DNA of 64,000 nucleotides, taken from Arthrobacter sp. 9AX (GTDB lineage: Bacteria > Actinomycetota > Actinomycetes > Actinomycetales > Micrococcaceae). Made by a program: the position numbers and the translations under genes. The DNA lies in contig NZ_LR733293.1 of NCBI RefSeq assembly GCF_902506095.1, positions 2,892,487 to 2,956,486 of the forward strand. Direction: 5' to 3'. The notes below the pieces were generated by a model. That model was not told the DNA's origin. It was given only the letters and a program-made list of their open reading frames with translations, and did no database searches. This document shows positions 36,247-44,525 of the stretch, piece by piece. Numbering within the stretch: position 1 is the stretch's first letter; every line of letters starts with the position of its first letter.

Positions 36247-37188
36247 TCAGAAACCCAGGTTGATCGCGGCGATGCCCGGAAAGACTGCAAAGACCACGGT
36301 CAGTGGCAGCACGCCAAATACGAGCGGCACCATCATGGCGATTTCTTTCTTTCCCGCTGCCTCCATCAGATCCCGCTTGGCCGTATCGCGTACGTCCTGT
36401 GCCTGCGCACGGAGCACATCCGCCAGCGGTGTGCCGCGCTCAACAGCCACCACGATGCCGTCCACAAACCGGACTAAGGGTGCCAGGTCCGTGCGCGCCG
36501 AGAACTCCTGCAGCGCCTGAACCAGTGGTTTACCGGCCCTGGTTTCCGCAAGAACCTTCGAGAATTCCTTCGTGAGCTCGCCTTTGGCGCTGCGGCAGAC
36601 CCTGTCCAGGGCGCCCGTGGCGCTCTCCCCGGCGCTGACGGCGAGGGCCATCAGTTCGGCAAGGCTCGGGAATTCAGCCATCATCCTCGACTCCCTGCGC
36701 TTGATCTGGACGCCGAGCCAGTAGTCGCGGAACATAAAGCCGCCGACGGCGCACCCCAACACGGCCGCGGCTGCCAGCAACGGGTTGAACCTCCCGGAGG
36801 CGGCACCCACAACAACGAAGGTGGTCGAAAGAGCGAATCCGGCGGCTGCCCACATCAGCTGTTCTGCCCGAAAATCGACCGGCGACTTACTGATTCCCGC
36901 CTGCGCCAGCCTTCGGACCGTAGCTTTCGAGACCGGGTTCAGCCTGCCTAGAGCAGCAAGGCCGTCCCTCAGCAGGGGGCTAAGAATCCGCTCCAGAGGA
37001 CCGAATGGTGTGACGTACTGCTCGCCTGCCCGGAGCAACCGGGACTCGAGATTTTGGGACTTGAGCTGCGGTTCAATGCGTTGGGAGAGCGTAACGGCAC
37101 GCATCAAGGGCGAACGGAAAATGATCAGCCACAGTCCGATGCCCAGCAGCACTCCGCAGACGGCGGCGGGAGCTGAAATTTCCATCAC
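36247..37188 (-). CDS. tadC: Type II/IV secretion inner-membrane protein TadC
   Basis: A 313-residue T2SF-domain membrane protein. Helices lie at about 5-25, 125-165 and 280-310; the T2SF core (about 175-290) contains ALAVSAGESATGALDRVC and MVPLVFGVLPLTV. With TadB it forms the platform that the TadA ATPase drives to assemble Flp pili. Its start overlaps the tadB stop by four bases. Confidence 0.85.
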   Translation of the reverse strand: MMEISAPAAVCGVLLGIGLWLIIFRSPLMRAVTLSQRIEPQLKSQNLESRLLRAGEQYVTPFGPLERILSPLLRDGLAALGRLNPVSKATVRRLAQAGISKSPVDFRAEQLMWAAAGFALSTTFVVVGAASGRFNPLLAAAAVLGCAVGGFMFRDYWLGVQIKRRESRMMAEFPSLAELMALAVSAGESATGALDRVCRSAKGELTKEFSKVLAETRAGKPLVQALQEFSARTDLAPLVRFVDGIVVAVERGTPLADVLRAQAQDVRDTAKRDLMEAAGKKEIAMMVPLVFGVLPLTVVFAVFPGIAAINLGF

Positions 37189-38042
37189 CGGAGCACCCTC
37201 TCATCCTGCGGCAGGGCGCCGATTCGAAGCATGATTGAATAGCAGACCAAGGAAACCACCAGGCCGCCAAGGAGGACGCCCGCGCCTATCGGGGTGTTGT
37301 AGGCCTGCACGGCCTCCGGCCTGGTGGCCAGCAGCATCATCACGATCCACGGTGCGGCGACGGCAAGCCTTGCCGCGTTGATGGTCCACGACTGCCGTGC
37401 TTCCAGTTCGCTGCGTGTGCGGGCGTTTTCGCGCAGAAACTCGGCCAGTGTTCCAAGGAGCTTGCCAAGGTCCGAGCCGCCCACTTCCCTGGTGAGGCGA
37501 AGGGCTTCAACGATCCGGTCTGCAACGGGGTCAGCAAGTCGGTGCTTGAGCTGGTTGAGCGATGCATCGAACTGCCCGCCCGCCCGGTAATCCGCACCGA
37601 AATCACGGAATACGTGCCGCAGTTCCTCGGGTCCTTTGTCGCCCAGTTGTATGAGGGCCTCCGGCAGGGGCAACCCTGCCCGGATGCCTGACCGCAGATG
37701 GTCTACGACGTCGGGCCAAAGGGTCCGCAGCAAGGCGCTCCTTCTCTTTGCCCTCCAGCGCAGGACAGTGATGGGCAGCCAGGCGCCGAAAAGTCCGAAG
37801 CAGAAAGAGATCGGCCAAGTGCGGGTTACGGCGAAGAAAACAAGAGCAACAAAAAGTCCCAGGCCGATACACGTGCCGACCAGACCGCCCGCGGAAACTT
37901 TCTCGATGCCGGCCGCTGCAAGCAGGTCCGCGACACGGCTGGCCCTTTCTTTGGGAACTGCCCGTTGTGGTGACTCCCAGAAGGACCACCAGATCAGGAA
38001 AAAGCCAATGCCGGCGGTTATTCCAAGAAGGGCCGACATCAT
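37185..38042 (-). CDS. tadB: Type II/IV secretion inner-membrane protein TadB
   Basis: A 285-residue T2SF-domain membrane protein with helices at about 1-18, 55-95 and 225-275. The T2SF core (about 105-235) holds HLRSGIRAGLPLPEALIQLG and LRLTREVGGSDLGKLLGTLA. Partner of TadC in the pilus platform. Start and stop overlap its neighbours by four bases each, so tadA-tadB-tadC are translationally coupled. Confidence 0.85.
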   Translation of the reverse strand: MMSALLGITAGIGFFLIWWSFWESPQRAVPKERASRVADLLAAAGIEKVSAGGLVGTCIGLGLFVALVFFAVTRTWPISFCFGLFGAWLPITVLRWRAKRRSALLRTLWPDVVDHLRSGIRAGLPLPEALIQLGDKGPEELRHVFRDFGADYRAGGQFDASLNQLKHRLADPVADRIVEALRLTREVGGSDLGKLLGTLAEFLRENARTRSELEARQSWTINAARLAVAAPWIVMMLLATRPEAVQAYNTPIGAGVLLGGLVVSLVCYSIMLRIGALPQDERVLR

Positions 38043-39262
38043 CGCGGATCCAGGAGTGCGGCAACGTCATAGCCTGCCCTGGCGAATTTCTCCTGTGCGG
38101 GCATGGAGCTGGCCCGTGGCTGCAGTACGCCGTCCGTCATGGCGAACACCGGCGATGATTCTATAATGCCGTTCTCCACACGCCGGCCCAGCGACAGAAT
38201 TTCGGTCACTTCCCGGCGTCCGTCCGCCCGGCGGCTGCAGTGGACCACCAGGTCAATGCAGGACGCGACGGTGGGCACAACGAAGGCAGAGGATATATTC
38301 TCGCCTGCCAGCAGCGGCAGCGTGCATATTTTGGTCACGGCGTCATGTGCTGAATTGGCGTGGACGCTGCACATCCCGGGAAGCCCTGAATTCAAGGCGA
38401 TTAACATATCCAGGCTTTCCGCTTCCCGGACTTCGCCGACTACCAGTCGGTCGGGTCGCATTCGGAGCGCTTCCTTGACGAGCCGACGGAGCGGGATTTC
38501 ACCCTCGCCCTCGAGGTTTGGCTGGCGGCACTGCAAGCCCACAACGTCCCGCAGGGGAAACTGCAGCTCGAAGATCTCTTCCACGGTGATGACACGTTCC
38601 CGGCTCCCGATGCTGGCTGCCAGGCAGTTAAGCATGGTTGTTTTGCCTGCCTGGGTCGCTCCGGAAACGAGGATGTTGAGCCCGCTGGAAACGGCAGCGC
38701 CCAGAAACCGGGCGGACTGGGGCGTCAGGGTGCCAAGCTCAACCAAGTGTTCAAGCCTGCTCGCTTTGACCACGAACTTCCTGATGTTGACTGCCCAGTG
38801 CCGCCGCGTCACGTCGGGTATGACCACATGCAGCCGGGACCCGTCAGGCAGGGCAGCATCAACAAAAGGAGAAGACATGTCCAAGCGGCGGCCGGAGCTC
38901 TTGAGCATCCGCTCCACCAGGTCACGAACTTGCTGCCCGGTGAGGCTCAGCGAGGTTAGCTCCGATTCACCGTTCCGGGCGACGTAGATTTCGTTCGGCG
39001 CGTTGATCCAGACTTCTTCAATAGTCGGATCATCCAGAAGCGGTTGCAGCACACCGAAGCCGGCGACCGCGTCGAAGAGGAACTTCCGGGCGGCGTCCAA
39101 GGGACCAATGGGAGGCAGCGGCCCCATGAGGGCACGTTCGTCGTAGTCGGTCACTGCGGCTTCAACGAGGCGGCGGACCTCTCCTGCCTGATGCAGCGGA
39201 TCCAGTCCCCTCCGACGGATCAGTTCGCGGACTTCGTCCTCGACAATTCCCAGCGCGTCCAT
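38039..39262 (-). CDS. tadA: Pilus-assembly ATPase TadA (CpaF)
   Basis: A 407-residue secretion ATPase of the CpaF/VirB11 group that powers Flp pilus assembly. N-terminal region (about 1-170) with TIEEVWINAPNEIYVAR; Walker A GATQAGKTT (about 202-210); an acidic EEIFELQFP box; a LRMRPDRLVVGEVR Walker B region (about 260); and a His box CSVHANSAHDAV. First gene of the operon. No tadZ/cpaE, cpaB or prepilin-peptidase gene precedes it in this window. Confidence 0.9.
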   Translation of the reverse strand: MDALGIVEDEVRELIRRRGLDPLHQAGEVRRLVEAAVTDYDERALMGPLPPIGPLDAARKFLFDAVAGFGVLQPLLDDPTIEEVWINAPNEIYVARNGESELTSLSLTGQQVRDLVERMLKSSGRRLDMSSPFVDAALPDGSRLHVVIPDVTRRHWAVNIRKFVVKASRLEHLVELGTLTPQSARFLGAAVSSGLNILVSGATQAGKTTMLNCLAASIGSRERVITVEEIFELQFPLRDVVGLQCRQPNLEGEGEIPLRRLVKEALRMRPDRLVVGEVREAESLDMLIALNSGLPGMCSVHANSAHDAVTKICTLPLLAGENISSAFVVPTVASCIDLVVHCSRRADGRREVTEILSLGRRVENGIIESSPVFAMTDGVLQPRASSMPAQEKFARAGYDVAALLDPR

Positions 39263-39387
39263 GCGTTCCCCAATACAACTGCCGCCCCCGGCGGAGGCAG
39301 TGCAACTGGGTCAAGCCTAGGGAGGGTACAACACGGCGACAAGTCATTCCGCAAGCCTGTTGATAACAGTCGCCTACCTCTATCACA

Positions 39388-39460
39388 CCAGTAACACAAG
39401 TACCACTGGTTACGTTGGTAACAGCAATGCTATGGTGGGCGCGTTAATTGTCAGTTACCA
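39388..39460. promoter_or_regulatory. Cluster of GTAAC/GTTAC motifs between tadA and the muramidase gene
   Basis: GTAAC or its reverse complement occurs at 39391, 39409, 39418 and 39454; the offsets of 18, 9 and 36 bases are multiples of nine. The pair at 39409-39422 forms GTTAC-GTTG-GTAAC. The cluster lies in the 286-base gap between two divergent genes and may bind a regulator. No factor is identified. Confidence 0.35.
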
Positions 39461-39548
39461 CCTGTCGGGTGTCTTCCTTAGGGGACACACCCTGAGCAGC
39501 AACCAAAATGAGCGCTCGCCGGAGCGCCGCATTGTTTCCGGAGCAAAC

Positions 39549-42158
39549 ATGAAGCGGAACCTGTCTCAGTCACGTCGCCCCGTACTGAAGTCCGTGGGGA
39601 TAGCACTCCTGGCTGCCTCCCTGGTAGCGGGTCCAGGTCTGGCGGGTGTTGCGACCGCCGTTGAACCATCTCCCACGCCGACAGCCTCCCCGTCGTTAAC
39701 TAGCACGCCGGAGACGGCGGCACCTTCTCCCGCCGTTCCGTCGGGTCCCTTAACACCGGAAGCAACGGCCCCTGGGGAGACGCGAACTGCCCACCCCTCC
39801 CCCGAGGCTACACAGTCGATGGCGGACGCCGTCGGGGTGGGCGGAGCTGAAATGGGACAGCGGTCCGCCCGCGTCACCGCGTCTTCGCCCGCCAGTGCAG
39901 TCAAGAGGCTTAGCACGGAGTCACTATCCACCGAAGGTACATGGATGCCCACCTTCGGCATTCAGGGACTGGACGTCAGCGGTCACCAGCCCAGCGTCGA
40001 CTGGCAGCAACAGTGGAACATGGGCGCGCGGTTCGCATACGTGAAAGCTACGGAAGGCAATTACTACACGAACCCCTCTTACAGTTCGCAGTACCAGGGG
40101 TCCCGGAGCGTAGGGATGATCCGGGGTGCTTACCACTTTGCTATTCCCAACTGGTCCTCTGGAGCCGATCAAGCCAGGTACTTTGTCCAGAACGGCGGAG
40201 GCTGGTCCGCGGACGGCTACACCATGCCTCCGGTGCTGGACTTTGAGTTCAACCCCTACGAGGGCCGGACCATCAACGGCTTCTACTTCGGCAATACCTG
40301 CTACGACATGTCACCCGCGCAGCTCCAGTCATGGGTGCGGGACTTCGGAAACACAATGCGGGCTCTGACCGGAAGGCTTCCGGTCATATACACCAACACA
40401 AGCTGGTGGAACCAGTGCCTCGGTAATCCCGCAGGATTCGGTGACTACCCCCTCTGGATCGCGGCCTACCCCAGTTCCGCAACAAATAATGCTGGTCCGG
40501 TTCCCACTTCAAGCTGGAGCAGCTACAGCATCTGGCAGTACAGCAGCACGGGCCCATTCGCTGGCGACTCAAATGTCTGGAACGGGGACTACAACCAACT
40601 GAAGACATTTGCCTCAAGCGGTGTCCCAGTTCAGCCTCCGGCGCTTTCCACTTCATTCAAAGTTACCGCGGTAGGAGACTCCAACAGCGACGGGAAACCG
40701 GATCTAGTGGCGCATCGATCGGATGGATCGTTGTGGTTCTACGCCGGAGCCGGGAATGGCGGTTACCAGACCGGACGTCCTATCGGGACGGGCTGGAGTA
40801 TTTATGACCGGATTACCGGGGTCGGAGATTCAAATAGGGACGGTAAGCAGGACCTGATAGGGCGCCGGTCGGACGGCACGTTGTGGTTCTACGCCGGCGA
40901 CGGCGGAGGAAACTACCAGCCAGCACGCCAGATTGGCACCGGCTGGCATATCTTCGACCAGATCGTCAACGCCGGCGACTCGAACGGAGACGGCATCCCG
41001 GACCTGGTCACACGCCACCCCGATGGTGGCCTATGGTCCTACGCCGGCGACGGCACCGGCAGCTACAAGACCGGACAGAAAATCGGCACCGGCTGGCACA
41101 TCTTCGACCAACTGATCAATACCGGAGACTTCGACTCCGACGGAATATCGGACCTGTTGGCCCGCCACCCCAACGGCAGCATCTGGTTCTACCCCGGCAA
41201 CGGAACCAGCGGATACCGCACCGGCCGCCAAATCGGCACCGGCTGGACCATCTACGACCAAATCCTCGGCGTAGGAGACAACAACAACGACGGTAAAGCC
41301 GACCTCCTCGGCCGCCGCGCAGACGGAACGCTATGGTTCTACCCAGGCGACGGGATGCGCACCGACGGCTACCAGGGCGCAAAGGCGGCCGGAACCGGGT
41401 GGAACATCTTCGACCGCATGACAAACGTTGGCGATCTAAACAGCGACGGACAGCCGGACGTAGTGGCCCGTCACTCGGATGGATCGTTGTGGTTCTACGC
41501 CGGAGCCGGGAATGGCGGTTACCAGACCGGACGTCCTATCGGGACGGGCTGGAGTATTTATGACCGGATTACCGGGGTCGGAGATTCAAATAGGGACGGT
41601 AAGCAGGACCTGATAGGGCGCCGGTCGGACGGCACGTTGTGGTTCTACGCCGGCGACGGCGGAGGAAACTACCAGCCAGCACGCCAGATTGGCACCGGCT
41701 GGCATATCTTCGACCAGATCGTCAACGCCGGCGACTCGAACGGAGACGGCATCCCGGACCTGGTCACACGCCACCCCGATGGTGGCCTATGGTCCTACGC
41801 CGGCGACGGCACCGGCAGCTACAAGACCGGACAGAAAATCGGCACCGGCTGGCACATCTTCGACCAACTGATCAATACCGGAGACTTCGACTCCGACGGA
41901 ATATCGGACCTGTTGGCCCGCCACCCCAACGGCAGCATCTGGTTCTACCCCGGCAACGGAACCAGCGGATACCGCACCGGCCGCCAAATCGGCACCGGCT
42001 GGACCATCTACGACCAAATCCTCGGCGTAGGAGACAACAACAACGACGGTAAAGCCGACCTCCTCGGCCGCCGCGCAGACGGAACGCTATGGTTCTACCC
42101 AGGCGACGGGATGCGCACCGACGGCTACCAGGGCGCAAAGGCGGCCGGAACTCTTTAG
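39549..42158 (+). CDS. Secreted GH25 muramidase with FG-GAP/VCBS-type repeats
   Basis: An 869-residue exported lysozyme-like enzyme. Signal peptide (about 12-40), Pro/Thr/Ser-rich linker (about 40-130), GH25 catalytic domain (about 135-345; QGLDVSGHQ, YVKATEGNYY, VLDFEFNPYEG supply the acidic active-site residues), then ten repeats of about 50 residues (about 375-869), each with a DxNxDGxxD calcium-loop-like motif and LWFYAG. ATG 39549 gives the best signal peptide. Repeats 1-5 and 6-10 are identical blocks. The protein ends abruptly at KAAGTL, mid-repeat, so it is probably truncated. Confidence 0.88.
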   Translation: MKRNLSQSRRPVLKSVGIALLAASLVAGPGLAGVATAVEPSPTPTASPSLTSTPETAAPSPAVPSGPLTPEATAPGETRTAHPSPEATQSMADAVGVGGAEMGQRSARVTASSPASAVKRLSTESLSTEGTWMPTFGIQGLDVSGHQPSVDWQQQWNMGARFAYVKATEGNYYTNPSYSSQYQGSRSVGMIRGAYHFAIPNWSSGADQARYFVQNGGGWSADGYTMPPVLDFEFNPYEGRTINGFYFGNTCYDMSPAQLQSWVRDFGNTMRALTGRLPVIYTNTSWWNQCLGNPAGFGDYPLWIAAYPSSATNNAGPVPTSSWSSYSIWQYSSTGPFAGDSNVWNGDYNQLKTFASSGVPVQPPALSTSFKVTAVGDSNSDGKPDLVAHRSDGSLWFYAGAGNGGYQTGRPIGTGWSIYDRITGVGDSNRDGKQDLIGRRSDGTLWFYAGDGGGNYQPARQIGTGWHIFDQIVNAGDSNGDGIPDLVTRHPDGGLWSYAGDGTGSYKTGQKIGTGWHIFDQLINTGDFDSDGISDLLARHPNGSIWFYPGNGTSGYRTGRQIGTGWTIYDQILGVGDNNNDGKADLLGRRADGTLWFYPGDGMRTDGYQGAKAAGTGWNIFDRMTNVGDLNSDGQPDVVARHSDGSLWFYAGAGNGGYQTGRPIGTGWSIYDRITGVGDSNRDGKQDLIGRRSDGTLWFYAGDGGGNYQPARQIGTGWHIFDQIVNAGDSNGDGIPDLVTRHPDGGLWSYAGDGTGSYKTGQKIGTGWHIFDQLINTGDFDSDGISDLLARHPNGSIWFYPGNGTSGYRTGRQIGTGWTIYDQILGVGDNNNDGKADLLGRRADGTLWFYPGDGMRTDGYQGAKAAGTL
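40719..42151 (+). repeat. Exact 677-bp direct duplication inside the muramidase gene
   Basis: Bases 40719-41395 recur at 41475-42151 with a constant offset of 756 bases (252 codons, five repeat units). Reading both copies side by side I found no difference. Identity stops at 40718/41474 on the left and at 41396/42152 on the right, the latter seven bases before the end of the stop codon. Confidence 0.93.
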
Positions 42159-42412
42159 GACTCGTAGTCGAAGGCTGTGGCACGCTAGCTGGGAACCCGC
42201 GGCCTTAGCTGGCAGCCGTTAACTTATGACGGGGCACGAAGCCGCACCGATGCGATCACAATCCGCCTGGCCGCATCGCGAACGGAGTCGCCGCGCGGGC
42301 GGACCAGCAACGCCGCCGCATCCCGGGACTACGTCGCCGGGAATGCGCGCCACCCCTCGAAACGGCTCTTCACGGTCGATGGTGAACAGGTTCCGTGTCT
42401 TGAAAGCTGGAG
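42159..42412. other. Non-coding stretch between the muramidase and IS remnant
   Basis: These 254 bases hold no gene I can support. A 68-codon frame at 42226 has no ribosome site or recognisable protein. It may be debris of the missing muramidase 3' end or of older insertions. Confidence 0.4.
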
Positions 42413-43733
42413 GGCTCGTAGCCCTGCTGTGATGGATGTTCTCTACGCATTCATCAAGAGTCAGGAGCTACGAGCCTTGAGCGAGCCTATTTCGCTGCGC
42501 GCCGATGCTGCCACTGCCATTTTCAACCTCCGGACAGCGGCGGATTCCGAGTCAGTTCAACCCGCAGAGGCGGGCTGCCCCTCCTGCGGAGTGATCAGCA
42601 GCAGGTTGCATTCGCGCCGGCAACAACGGCTGCGCGGTGTACCTCTCGCCGGCCCGGTTGAGGTGGTCTGGACCAAGCGGCGGCTCTTCTGCGCCGAGGG
42701 CCTGTGCCCGCAGCAGACATTCACCGAGGAAACAGCCCAGGTCCCGCGGCGGACCCGGTCCACCCGCCGGCTCCGTGACGCCCTGGTGGCCACCGTAATA
42801 CGAGCCGGAAGGGCGGCCACGGAGGCGGCGTCCTCGTTCGGTGTCTCGTGGTGGCTGGTCCAGCGGGCCCTGGACTCAGGGGCGCTGACGCTGCCGGATG
42901 TCGGCGCCCTGGAACCGCGAATGCCGGGCATTGACCAACACCGCTATCGGTCGGTGCGGTTCTTTCGCGACCCGGCCACCAAGGCCTGGAAACCCTCCGA
43001 ACCCTGGATGGCCACCATCGTCGATCTGGACACCGGACAAGTGCTCGGCCGCGACAGGGAGGGTCTCGGAGACTGGCTCTTCGCCCGGCCCCTTGAATGG
43101 CGTCTGGGCGTGCAGGTCGTCGCCATCGACCCCTCAGCTGCGTTCCGCAAGGCGTCGCGGATGTGACTCCCGCGCACCGCAGTCCCGGTCGACGCGTTCC
43201 ACCTGGTTAAGCTCGGCAACGACACGCTCACAGAAGTTCGTCAACGCCTCACAGAGCAAGTCCACGGCCGGTGGTACGCCCGATCGACCGGGTCTGGGCC
43301 AACCGGCGGCTGCTCCTGCGGGCCGGGGACACGCTGGCCACCGTGTTCGCGACCGACGACGCCACCGGGACGCTGCAGGCCGCCTGGCTGGTGAAAGAGC
43401 AGCTCCGGTCGCTGCTCGCCACCGTGTCTCTCGCCGACGCAGCCAGGGCAACGACCTGCTGCAGGCTCTGGTCGAGAAAGCCGCCCAGCCGGAATCTAAC
43501 CGGCTCCGGCACACCATTTGCAGGTGGTGGAAAGAAATCGAAGTCCTCATCGTTACGGGCGCGACAACGACCAAAGTAGAAGCCAACAACACCGCGATCG
43601 AGCGCATAAAACGGACAGGCCGGGGATTCACCAACGCAGGCAACCAGAACTCGTATCCTGGTGTGCAGTCCCGCCGGAACAGCGGCATGAACACCCATCA
43701 CGGCAGAACATTCACCACGAACCGTGACGAGCC
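42413..43733 (+). mobile_element. Decayed ISL3-family insertion sequence
   Basis: A 1321-bp element with recognisable ends. The left end starts GGCTCGTAGCCCTGCTGTGA and the right end, reverse complemented, starts GGCTCGTCACGGTTCGTGGT; both share GGCTCGT and a following GTGRTG-type block. Size and transposase content fit ISL3. Flanking eight-base target duplications are not evident (left AGCTGGAG, right GTCAAAAC), consistent with age or rearrangement. The left end also forms GGCTCGTAGC/GCTACGAGCC (42413-42422, 42467-42476). Confidence 0.75.
42429..43690 (+). pseudogene. ISL3 transposase, inactivated
   Basis: Pieces of an ISL3 transposase appear in order but in different frames. 42429-43163 gives an N-terminal zinc-finger-like part (CPSCG, CAEGLCPQ) and the start of the DDE domain. 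A TGA at 43164-43166 interrupts it, although the same frame continues with DAFHLVKLGNDTLTEVRQRL. Frame shifts near 43270, 43450 and 43650 then separate VWANRRLLLRAGD, LLQALVEKAAQPESNRL with WWKEIEVLIVTGATT, and the final RILVCSPAGTAA. At least one nonsense change and three indels mean it is not functional. Confidence 0.85.
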
Positions 43734-43800
43734 GTCAAAACGGGGTGGGGGATTGGTCTGTACTGCCGCTGGGCTCTACGCGATATGGCAGCGGAAACCC

Positions 43801-44232
43801 TCAAGCGCTCATTTTTTGCGTTTCCGCGGCAGAAGAGGAACCTCGAAATATCCAGTGCTTATACAGGAGAAAGTTCCAGGCAGTGATCATTACGGTGGAA
43901 ACGACTTTTCCCACCTGATAGCCTGCCCCAAGCCAGTCAATGAGATTGACGATGACATCCACGGCCAGAGTGTTGAAAACAACGAGAAGGCAGTACTTCA
44001 GAAAACTGACACTCTTACCATTCGTCGCGCGGAACGTAAAGACCCGCTGGAGCGCAAAATTGAATGCCAAGCTGGTCAGAAAGGCAATAGGAGTGGCAAT
44101 CCACAGCTCCACGAAAAAAACCTCATGGAGGAGCATTAAAAGGCCAAGATCAATCGCGAATGACAGGCCGCCTACGATGACAAATCGAGCCAGCTCATTA
44201 TTCAGTACACGCTTTGAATGCCTTCTAAGCAC
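43801..44232 (-). CDS. GtrA-family membrane protein
   Basis: A 143-residue protein with four membrane helices, typical of GtrA (FVIVGGLSFAIDLGLLMLL and ALNF-like SLAFNFALQRVFTF). GtrA proteins are thought to flip lipid-linked sugars such as polyprenyl-phosphate glucose for glycan decoration. It lies just past the IS remnant at the edge of the polysaccharide locus. Nearby GT2 genes could supply the lipid-linked sugar. Local base composition is richer in A and T than upstream. Confidence 0.85.
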   Translation of the reverse strand: MLRRHSKRVLNNELARFVIVGGLSFAIDLGLLMLLHEVFFVELWIATPIAFLTSLAFNFALQRVFTFRATNGKSVSFLKYCLLVVFNTLAVDVIVNLIDWLGAGYQVGKVVSTVMITAWNFLLYKHWIFRGSSSAAETQKMSA

Positions 44233-44525
44233 TTATCCTCTTAATTTTCGAGATATAGGGACGTCCGACTCGCCGCATCATGACGCCGATGACGCGCTGA
44301 GCAACGCTTGGCTCAGGGAGGACAAGAGCGGATTGTCGTAAGACCGCCATCGCAGCTTTGCCGCGGCTCGTGTAGGCGGAGATGGTGACGGTGCCGATGC
44401 TCCGTCTTCGACAAGCCATGCCACGGTATAGGCTAGCATACTGGGCTCCAGCCAAGCTTTTACCGGAAGAAGGCTCCGCGCAGGCCTCTTTTCGCACCGC
44501 CACATCGACACCGAGGACTTTTAGG

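Noticed and set aside
40719..42151. CRISPR or tandem satellite
   Set aside because: The repeats are in-frame protein repeats of about 150 bases inside one gene and have no spacer structure.
42226..42432. 68-codon frame between the muramidase and IS
   Set aside because: No ribosome site, no recognisable protein, and it runs into the left end of the IS.
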